DNA of 64,000 nucleotides, taken from the NCBI GenBank assembly GCA_034401795.1, contig JAVVLW010001268.1:1-64000 (forward strand), in the 5' to 3' direction. Numbering within the stretch: position 1 is the stretch's first letter; each line of letters starts with the position of its first letter. Positions 57,425-64,000 of the stretch are shown here, piece after piece. This DNA is from Chaetoderma sp. LZ-2023a (taxonomy: Eukaryota > Mollusca > Caudofoveata > Chaetodermatida > Chaetodermatidae). Made by a program: the position numbers and the translations under genes. Under the pieces are notes generated by a model. That model worked only from the letters and a program-made list of their open reading frames with translations. It made no database searches and was not told where the DNA came from.

Positions 57425-59639
57425 GGGTACGCAAGCTCCCTTCATATCCGCCTGGACCGCACCTGTGCGACAGGAACAGCGGTGCCAGTTATACCCGTCG
57501 TGCCTAGAACGAAATGGTTCTCACTCTCTCTCGTTAAGAAAGAGGGGGGGGCGGACTGCGAGCCGGACAACCCCGTTAGACGTCGAGGCGTCTATGGTGG
57601 GTGGAAGGCTCATGCGTTTCGTCGAGGCTTGGCGAGGTGTGACGTCAGACAGTCTGGTCCTGGGATGGTTATCCCAGGGTTACATGCCGGAGTGGTGGGA
57701 CTTTCCGCCGCAAAATCTGTCTTTGGCACCAGTCTGGACACCCGTACCAAGGGAGCCAGACAAGTTAGAAGCCGTTCAAAAGGAAGTGTCGGGTTTGCTT
57801 CTGAAGGGAGCAATAAAACCAGCAAACCGGAACACTCCAGGCTTCTATTCAAACATGTTCCTTGTCCCCAAGAGCACGGGGGGATGGAGACCCATACTCA
57901 ATCTCAGGCCATTAAATTGGTTTATCCATACGCCTCGGTTCCAGATGGAAACACCGAGGTCGGTAATGGCGGGATTGAGGAAAGGAATGTGGTGTGTATC
58001 GATCGATCTGAAAGATGCATATTTCCACATTCCGATCAATCGGAGTTGGTACAGGTTTCTGAGATTTGCGTTTCAGAATCAAGTATGGGAGTTTACAGTT
58101 CTCCCGTTTGGCCTGTCGACAGCTCCGAGGGTTTTCACAAGAGTGGTCCTTGCGGTGACAGCGTTTCTCAGAAAAGAGAACGTGGCGCTACACACCTACA
58201 TAGACGACTGGCTGCTCAAGGCAGACTCGGCAGCCAGGTTGAACGTGGATACTGCTCTGACTCTGAAGTTACTTTCAGATCTAGGCTGGTTAGTCAACGA
58301 GGAGAAATCCGAGTTGACACCCACTCAACATTTCGTTTATTTGGGGATGCGATTCGACCTCGAGGAGGGCAGGGTTTACCCGTCAGAGCCCAGAGTGGTG
58401 TCTCTGTTAGCCATCCTCGGGAGTTTTCGAGTGGGAAACCACATTCAGGCGAGGCGGTTCCTTCAGATGCTGGGCATGATGGTCTCCATGGAGCAGGTTA
58501 TCCCGTACGCTGCTCTAATGCGAAGACCTATCCAGTTGTATCTGATGTCTCTGTGGAAACAGAGAACAGAACCCCTGTCAAAACTGGTGCCAGTTTTGGA
58601 GCCGATAATATCGCATCTTCTATGGTGGAAACAGCGTCAGAATCTCCTAATAGGGGTTTCGCTGCACCTACCCCACCCCCAGCTGTCCGTTTACACGGAT
58701 GCATCGCTGGAAGGGTGGGGTGCCTGCCTGGGAGAACACCAGGTCTCGGGCACATGGACTCTCCCGGAGAGTCAGCTGCATATCAATCTGTTGGAAATGA
58801 TGGCAGTGGAACTGGCGTTGGAAGAATTCCTTCCGATGATCAGGGGCAAGGTGATATTGATACGGTCGGACAATTCGACAGTAGTATCATATATAAATCG
58901 CCAAGGAGGGACCAGGTCGCCCACCCTGTGCATCAGGGTGTGGCACTTGATTCAATGGTGCAGGAATTACTCGGTTGTTTTGAAAGCAGCTCATATTCCT
59001 GGCCGATTGAACATTCTGGCGGATGCTTTGTCTCGCAGACAGAGAATCCTGCCAACAGAATGGTCCCTCAACCCTCCAGTTCTACGACGGATCTTCGAGC
59101 ATTGGGGCAAACCCAACGTGGACTTGTTCGCCACAAAGGAAAATGCTCAAATCATGACATATGTCTCGCCGATTCCAGATCCAAATGCCGTCGATACAGA
59201 CGCTCTGGCGATAAGCTGGAGAGGGATGCACGCTTACGCGTATCCACCCACCATTCTTCTACCGAAGGTATTGGTGAAGGTCAGGGAGGAACCGTGCCTG
59301 GTCCTGCTAATAGCGCCGTATTGGCCGAGCAGGGCGTGGTTCACGGATCTTCTAGATCTGCTGGTGGAAAATCCTGTGCAGTTGCCCGAGATTCCGAACA
59401 TAATCTCCCAGGCCAAGGGACGCTTCCTACACGAGCGTCCCGAAATGTTCAAATTGACTGCGTGGATGTTGTCAAACAACGTTCCACGTCGGAAGGCTTT
59501 TCTCGACAGGCTGCTGATTTCATCGCGGCTGCGAGAAGGAGGTCAACCTTCAAGTCATATAACAACAAGGTTAACAGATTTGCAGACTGGTGTGAAGAAA
59601 AGGGTATTGATACCTTTCAATCCACTATTCAGCAAATAG
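57330..59639 (+). CDS. DIRS B reverse transcriptase and RNase H
   Basis: A 769-codon frame. Reverse transcriptase spans about residues 120-390: KGAIKPANRNTPGFYSNMF, GGWRPILNLRPLNWFI, VSIDLKDAYFHIPI, LPFGLSTAPRVFTR and the catalytic YIDD at 290-293. RNase H follows at about 450-580 (VYTDASLEGWGACLG with Asp 457, LEMMAVELALEEF, IRSDNSTVVSYINRQGG, LNILADALSRR). After it comes a region typical of DIRS proteins (WGKPNVDLFATKENA, CLVLLIAPYWPSRAWFTD). The true start is uncertain because the frame opens inside the gag-like gene; DIRS elements commonly use overlapping frames here. The last 50 residues after about 59480 overlap the recombinase domain in the other frame. Confidence 0.9.
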   Translation: MLLLTALEVVRARGRVRVRPQRADRRGRSVPEGTQAPFISAWTAPVRQEQRCQLYPSCLERNGSHSLSLRKRGGRTASRTTPLDVEASMVGGRLMRFVEAWRGVTSDSLVLGWLSQGYMPEWWDFPPQNLSLAPVWTPVPREPDKLEAVQKEVSGLLLKGAIKPANRNTPGFYSNMFLVPKSTGGWRPILNLRPLNWFIHTPRFQMETPRSVMAGLRKGMWCVSIDLKDAYFHIPINRSWYRFLRFAFQNQVWEFTVLPFGLSTAPRVFTRVVLAVTAFLRKENVALHTYIDDWLLKADSAARLNVDTALTLKLLSDLGWLVNEEKSELTPTQHFVYLGMRFDLEEGRVYPSEPRVVSLLAILGSFRVGNHIQARRFLQMLGMMVSMEQVIPYAALMRRPIQLYLMSLWKQRTEPLSKLVPVLEPIISHLLWWKQRQNLLIGVSLHLPHPQLSVYTDASLEGWGACLGEHQVSGTWTLPESQLHINLLEMMAVELALEEFLPMIRGKVILIRSDNSTVVSYINRQGGTRSPTLCIRVWHLIQWCRNYSVVLKAAHIPGRLNILADALSRRQRILPTEWSLNPPVLRRIFEHWGKPNVDLFATKENAQIMTYVSPIPDPNAVDTDALAISWRGMHAYAYPPTILLPKVLVKVREEPCLVLLIAPYWPSRAWFTDLLDLLVENPVQLPEIPNIISQAKGRFLHERPEMFKLTAWMLSNNVPRRKAFLDRLLISSRLREGGQPSSHITTRLTDLQTGVKKRVLIPFNPLFSK

Positions 59640-60481
59640 CAGACTTTCTCTGTGAGCTGTTCTTTACAGGACTAGCTCCCGTCACAATTGCTGGATACAA
59701 GTCAGCTTTGGCATCAGTTATCCCTTGTCTAGCCAACAGGGATAGTCCAGAGGTGGCCCAGTTAAACGTGATGTTGAAGGGAATGAGCAATCTCCGACCG
59801 AGACAACCGGTAGTCATTCCAGCCTGGAGTCTATCTTTAGTGCTTAATGTACTGGCCAAGCACCCATTCGAACCGTTGCGTTCGGCTAGTCTAAAGCATT
59901 TGACTCTAAAGGCGGTCTTTCTATTGGCAGCTTCCTCAGCTAGAAGGCGCAGTGAGATCCATGCGCTTTCGGCAGAGAGGAACCGATTTATTGTTTCTGG
60001 AGAAGGTCTGCGTCTTCTGCCAAGAGCAGAATTTATGTCAAAGAACCAATCTTTGAGATATCCCGGCAAACCGATCATTATACCGAAGTTAACCAGGTTT
60101 GATCGTGATGCCAGTGTCTGGTGCCCGGTCCGTGCTTTGACTAAGTACAAGAAACGGACTGACTCGTTACGGTCGAACGATAGACATCTGTGGATCTGCC
60201 ATAAAAAGCCTTATGGCGCCGCATCCATGGATACTATCTCTCGTTGGGTGGTCGAATGCATTCAAACTACTCATGAGATGGCGACTGGGCACCAGGTGCA
60301 GGGCGTAAGGGCACACGATGTTAGAGGAATAGCCGCCTCGACCGCCCTTTACAATGGTGTTCCGTTAGAGGACATCATGGCCGTTGCACAATGGCACTGT
60401 GAGTCCTCATTTACGGATTACTATATGAGGGATGTGTCAGACTCAGCCAATCCACTCGCTTTAGCTGTTTTGAAACGATAG
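57482..60481 (+). CDS. DIRS B tyrosine recombinase (C-terminal third of a long overlapping frame)
   Basis: This frame is open for 999 codons, but only residues from about 665 on look like a protein family. An N-terminal core-binding domain (RRRSTFKSYNNKVNRFADWC, ALASVIPCLANRDSPE) is followed by the catalytic domain of a tyrosine recombinase. The catalytic residues are an Arg within SSARRRSEIHAL (R821-823), the H-x-x-R box RAHDVRG (H945, R948), His 972 in AQWHC and the nucleophile Tyr in TDYYMR (Y980 or Y981). The enzyme integrates the circular DNA copy. The first 660 codons overlap the reverse transcriptase in another frame and are probably not translated as such. Large overlap between these two ORFs is known in DIRS-1 type elements. 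Confidence 0.85.
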   Translation: MPVIPVVPRTKWFSLSLVKKEGGADCEPDNPVRRRGVYGGWKAHAFRRGLARCDVRQSGPGMVIPGLHAGVVGLSAAKSVFGTSLDTRTKGARQVRSRSKGSVGFASEGSNKTSKPEHSRLLFKHVPCPQEHGGMETHTQSQAIKLVYPYASVPDGNTEVGNGGIEERNVVCIDRSERCIFPHSDQSELVQVSEICVSESSMGVYSSPVWPVDSSEGFHKSGPCGDSVSQKRERGATHLHRRLAAQGRLGSQVERGYCSDSEVTFRSRLVSQRGEIRVDTHSTFRLFGDAIRPRGGQGLPVRAQSGVSVSHPREFSSGKPHSGEAVPSDAGHDGLHGAGYPVRCSNAKTYPVVSDVSVETENRTPVKTGASFGADNIASSMVETASESPNRGFAAPTPPPAVRLHGCIAGRVGCLPGRTPGLGHMDSPGESAAYQSVGNDGSGTGVGRIPSDDQGQGDIDTVGQFDSSIIYKSPRRDQVAHPVHQGVALDSMVQELLGCFESSSYSWPIEHSGGCFVSQTENPANRMVPQPSSSTTDLRALGQTQRGLVRHKGKCSNHDICLADSRSKCRRYRRSGDKLERDARLRVSTHHSSTEGIGEGQGGTVPGPANSAVLAEQGVVHGSSRSAGGKSCAVARDSEHNLPGQGTLPTRASRNVQIDCVDVVKQRSTSEGFSRQAADFIAAARRRSTFKSYNNKVNRFADWCEEKGIDTFQSTIQQIADFLCELFFTGLAPVTIAGYKSALASVIPCLANRDSPEVAQLNVMLKGMSNLRPRQPVVIPAWSLSLVLNVLAKHPFEPLRSASLKHLTLKAVFLLAASSARRRSEIHALSAERNRFIVSGEGLRLLPRAEFMSKNQSLRYPGKPIIIPKLTRFDRDASVWCPVRALTKYKKRTDSLRSNDRHLWICHKKPYGAASMDTISRWVVECIQTTHEMATGHQVQGVRAHDVRGIAASTALYNGVPLEDIMAVAQWHCESSFTDYYMRDVSDSANPLALAVLKR

Positions 60482-60980
60482 TTAGTGACCACACTGCTTT
60501 TCCCCTTTTTTCACTTTGGTAAGAAAAGAACCTAAAGCAGGCATGGTCAAGCGAGAGGATGTCAACCAGATTGTGTCACTGATGGCCGAACCGGTGAATG
60601 GTTGTAGGCGGTACGTCTGAAGTCCTGTTATCATAAGGTAATTCAACAAGTGAGAGTTTTTTGTATTATGTATATGTATCATGTTCATTCATCGTATATA
60701 TTCATGCTCATTCCAGGCTAATACAAGCGATATGCAGGGAGTAGTTAACCCTCTTGGCATATTGGTGTTTTCAGGCGAGATACATGTTCGTTAGTTCTCT
60801 CCCTTTTCTTAGGAGGAAAAAGGGGGGGGGCTGTGACGCGAATGTGATTCGGTTCCGTGAACTTGACGGTCCTTTTAGGTCTCCGTTAGTCAAGTTTGAA
60901 GTCTAAAATCTTTCTCCAAGGGGCAAAATTAGCATGTATGGCTTGCCCCTTCCCACCAGGTGACTGATCAAATCTGGTGT

Positions 60981-61080
60981 ATATCAGAAGTAACAGAATG
61001 GTGAGTATTGATCGAAGGAGAATGCAGGAAATGTCAATTTCCCTTTCTCCGAGATCTAACAATACTCACCATTCTGTTAC
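60981..61080 (+). repeat. Internal complementary region of DIRS B
   Basis: 60981-61022 is the reverse complement of the outer left end (54221 onward), and 61023-61080 is the reverse complement of the outer right end (61271-61328; 58 nt, exact as read). The two meet at GGAGAA/TGCAGG, the inferred circle junction. In the DIRS replication model this region templates completion of the ends and circularisation. A G-run (about 60820-60830) and GC-rich sequence precede it. Confidence 0.93.
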
Positions 61081-61148
61081 GGACCCAGCCTCCCAGCCCC
61101 ACGGAGGCAAGCCATAGTTTTCTCTTGTTTGGTGGCTATGCAAACAAT

Positions 61149-61291
61149 ATGAGCTCTATGGTAAACGGGTACTCGGCAGTGGGGAGCCGGGTACCCGGTT
61201 CCCAGGAGTCGGTAAAGCTTTCTAAGTCTATAATCCTAGAGCCGCTGTCAGGGCCAGCTGTATATCAGAAGTAACAGAATGGTGAGTATTG
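61149..61291 (-). repeat. Right inverted terminal repeat of DIRS B
   Basis: Reverse complement of 54233-54375 over 143 nt, with no difference noticed on reading. The right-specific outer extension 61292-61328 (TTAGATCTCGG to CCTGCA) follows it. Confidence 0.92.
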
Positions 61292-61328
61292 TTAGATCTC
61301 GGAGAAAGGGAAATTGACATTTCCTGCA

Positions 61329-62954
61329 TTCTCTCTCTCGTTAAGAAAGAGTGGGGGGGCGGACTGCGAGCCGGACAACCCCGTTAGACGTCGCGGCGTC
61401 TATGGTGGGTGGAAGGCTCATGCGTTTCGTCGAGGCCTGGCAAGGTGTGACGTCAGACAGTCTGGTCCTGGGATGGTTATCCCAGGGTTACATGCCGGAG
61501 TGGTGGGACTTTCCACCACAAAATCTGTCTTTGGCACCTGTCTGGACACCCGTACCAAGGGAGCCAGACAAGTTAGAAGCCTTTCAAAAGGAAGTGTCGG
61601 GTTTGCTTCTGAAGGGAGCAATAAAACCAGCAAATCGAAACACTCCAGGCTTCTATTCAAACATGTTCCTTGTCCCCAAGAGCACAGGGGGATGGAGACC
61701 CATACTCAATCTCAGGCCATTAAATTGGTTTAGCCATACGCCTCGGTTCCAGATGGAAATGCCGATGTCGGTAATGCGGGATTGAGGAAAGGAATGTGGT
61801 GTGTATCGATCGATCTGAAAAATGCATATTTCCACATTCCTATGAATCGGAGTTGGCACAGGTTTCTGAGATTTGCGTTTCAGAATCAAGTATGGGAGTT
61901 TACAGTCTCCTGTTTGGCCTGTCGACAGCTCCGAGGGTTTTCACAAGAGTGGTCCTTGCGGTGACAGCGTTTCTCAGAAAAGAGAACGTGGCGCTACACA
62001 CCTACATAGACGACTGGCTGCTTAAGGCAGACTCGGCAGCCAGGTTGAACGTGGATACTGCTCGGACTCTGAAGTTACTTTCAGATCTACGCTGCATAGT
62101 CAACGAGGAGAAATCCGAGTTGACGCCCACTCAACGTTTCGTTTATTTGGGGATGCGATTCGACCTTGAGGCGGGCAGGGTTTACCCATCAGAGCCCAGA
62201 GTGGTGTCTCTGTTAGCCATCCTCAAGAGTTTTCGAGTGGGAAACCACATTCAAGGCGAGGCGGTTCCTTCAGATGCTGTGCATGATGGTCTCCATGGAG
62301 CAGGTTATCCCGTACGATGCTCTAATGCGAAGGCCTATCCAGTTGTATCTGATGTCTCTGTGGAAACAGAGAACAGAACCCCTGTCAAAACTGTTGCCAG
62401 TTTTGGAGCCGATAATATCGCATCTTCTATGGTGGAAACAGCGTCAGAATCTCCTATTAGGGGTTTCGCTGCACCTACCCCGCCTCCAGCTGTCCGTCTA
62501 CACGGATGCATCGCTGGAAGGGTGGGGTGCCTGCCTGGGAGAACCAGGTCTCGGGCACATGGACTCTCCCGGAGAGTCAGCTGCATATCAATCTGTTGGA
62601 AATGATGGCAGTGGAACTGGCGTTGGAAGAGTTCCTTCCGATGATCAGGGGCAGGGTGATATTGATACGGTCGGTCGATTCGACAGTAGTATCATATATA
62701 AATCGCCAAGGCGGGACCAGGTCGCCCACTCTGTGTATCAGGGTATGGCACTTGATTCAATGGTGCAGGAATTACTCGGTTGTTTTGGAAGCAGCTCGTA
62801 TTCCTGGCCGATTGAACATTCTGGCGGATGCTTTGTCTCGCAGACAGAGAATCCTGCCAACAGAATGGTCCCTCAACCCTCCAGTTCTGCGACGGATCTT
62901 CAAGCATTGGGGCAAACCCAACGTGGACTTGTTCGCCACAAAGGAAAATGCTCA
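61329..62954 (+). mobile_element. DIRS element A, right part (reverse transcriptase/RNase H region)
   Basis: The region resumes exactly at the point corresponding to where A was cut at 54220 (CTCTCTCGTTAAGAAAGAG, as in B at about 57520) and runs through the reverse transcriptase and most of RNase H. It is cut again at 62954 by the left end of element D. Parallel to B at about 57520-59153. Broken in several places. The recombinase part of A is not in the window. Confidence 0.88.
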
Positions 62955-64000
62955 TTCTCCTTCGATCAATACTCACCATTCTGTTACTTCTGATATACAG
63001 CTGGCCTTGACAGCGGCTCTAGGATTATAGACTTAGAAAGCTTTACCGACTCCTGGGAACCGGGTACCCGGCTCCCCACTGCCGAGTACCCGTTTACCAT
63101 AGAGCTTATTCTTGTTTGCATAGCAACAAGTGCAATACATGCTTTTCGCATTAAGGATTTTAGTGTTTTTTTAAAAGAATCTAAGTCTTTAATCGGTGAT
63201 AGTTTGTGTGTTCTGAAAGGATAACTAAGGACTATGGAGAATACCGCCCAAGATAACCAGGTTGTATTGTTCTTTATATCCATAGTTAAAAGACTTAGGT
63301 CTCTAAATTTCGTTGTGTCGCATGTTCCAATTTCTAACCCCATAGAATCTGGGACGTGTGCTAGCAACGATATATGCCAGACGATCGCCTTCTTTAAACC
63401 CCAACAGGCGATCGGCAGATATGAAAATAGGTGTTTGCTACGGTATTTCTAACACGAATATCGGCTGACGTCGTTCTCCGTAGAATCCGAGCGGGTGACG
63501 TCACACCCGGTCGCTCGGATGTTTATGTGAAGAAAAAATTTTTCATTATTCGCGCATCTTGTTCTGGGTGCTGCGTACTAAAAATGGTACCGGAAACTTT
63601 AGAATGATCAAGTTTACGTGCGATCACGATCGGTTTGCAATGATCGGTGGTTTCAAAATTCTTGAGTAGATGCGTGGTCTGCGGTTTTACCGTGTGAGAC
63701 AGCAGTTGTTATACATTTTGTTGTTTTCTTCACATATCGTGCTGCGTTCGTTAGGAGTATAATTTATATTGATTAGTAAATATACCCTGAATGCTATGCG
63801 ATATGATTCCTGGAGCCGTTACACATCCTGTAGGATCTATTATGGGTGTGTTGTGCCCGCCGCGTTCTTGTCGTCATAATCAATGCGATCGTTGTTGTAA
63901 CGTGGCGGGGTGGGGTGCGGGAGGTTACGGTTAATTTATGAGTCAAAATATTTGAAAATTAATTGTCTGCCTTCCATCCGTGTCTCGTTCCGCTTGTTTA
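62955..64000 (+). mobile_element. DIRS element D, left end, continues beyond the window
   Basis: Left terminus (TTCTCCTTCG) followed by terminal repeat and 5' untranslated region nearly identical to element B (54221 onward), including the 72-codon frame at 63234-63452. The gag-like ORF would begin just past the window end. Recent insertion into element A. Confidence 0.88.

Larger units (their letters stand above)
54221..61328 (+). mobile_element. DIRS retroelement B, looks whole (7.1 kb)
   Basis: DIRS elements replicate through reverse transcription and integrate as circles with a tyrosine recombinase instead of an integrase, usually without target duplications. B has every expected part: left terminus (TTCTCCTTCG...), 143-nt inverted terminal repeats, a gag-like ORF, a reverse transcriptase/RNase H ORF, a tyrosine recombinase ORF overlapping it in another frame, and an internal complementary region. 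The complementary region joins the reverse complements of the outer left end and outer right end at the expected circle junction. All three frames are open and the terminal repeats read as identical, so insertion is recent. It sits inside element A, in sense with WNK. The GC-rich coding part contrasts with the AT-rich host DNA. Confidence 0.93.

Noticed and set aside
57482-59480. A single 999-residue tyrosine recombinase
   Set aside because: Only the last third resembles a recombinase. The upstream part overlaps the reverse transcriptase in another frame and has no recognisable domain.
57610-60150. Minus-strand open frames of 80-173 codons across the DIRS coding region
   Set aside because: They are antisense shadows of GC-rich DIRS genes with no domain of their own.

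Overview
The window looks like repeat-rich intergenic and intronic DNA from a metazoan, probably a marine invertebrate; a mollusc or other lophotrochozoan is plausible but not proven. Evidence for an animal: the first coding exon of a WNK (with-no-lysine) kinase ending at a clean splice donor, several CR1/L2-type and other LINEs, a Ty3/gypsy fossil, DIRS-type tyrosine-recombinase retroelements, and long microsatellites. There are no bacterial features. Only one host gene is recognised with confidence; almost everything else is mobile or tandemly repeated DNA.

Layout. 484-1325: 24-bp minisatellite. 1461-6550: four tandem units of a 1.2-1.45 kb macrosatellite. 6557-8415: satellite of about 25 near-identical hairpins separated by (TAA)n. 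8945-10720: broken Ty3/gypsy pol fossil. 11-18.8 kb: mostly anonymous DNA with a decayed C2H2 zinc-finger coding remnant (13.5-14.0 kb), (TA)n and (CGCA)n tracts and an unrecognised decayed minus-strand coding region (17.2-17.9 kb). 18.8-32.3 kb: three diverged copies of an unclassified 2-3.5 kb segment in the same orientation. The second copy is split by a 5'-truncated LINE on the minus strand, and the third copy carries a stub of that same LINE, which gives a relative chronology. A second copy of the zinc-finger remnant lies between copies 2 and 3. 32.6-35.2 kb: simple repeats and a 39-bp minisatellite. 35.4-47.6 kb: four LINE copies stacked head to tail on the plus strand (CR1-like fragment, CR1-like longer copy, an I/Jockey-like LINE with an intact Q/P-rich first ORF, and a young 5'-truncated L2-like copy with a 2.2-kb open frame).

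49101-50387 is WNK exon 1 (429 codons: disordered N-terminus, then the start of the kinase domain with the WNK-specific lysine and cysteine arrangement). From the donor at 50388 to the end of the window no further WNK exon is seen, so the remaining 13.6 kb is best read as WNK intron 1.

That intron is filled by a nest of DIRS retroelements, all in sense with WNK. The left end of element E (50832) is interrupted by element A (50994). A is interrupted by element B (54221-61328) and again by element D (62955 to the window end). B looks whole: 143-nt inverted terminal repeats, an internal complementary region matching both outer ends, and open frames for a gag-like protein, reverse transcriptase/RNase H and a tyrosine recombinase. 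E and A are broken fossils; D runs off the window.

Identity estimates and alignments were made by eye. Family names beyond the superfamily level are provisional.
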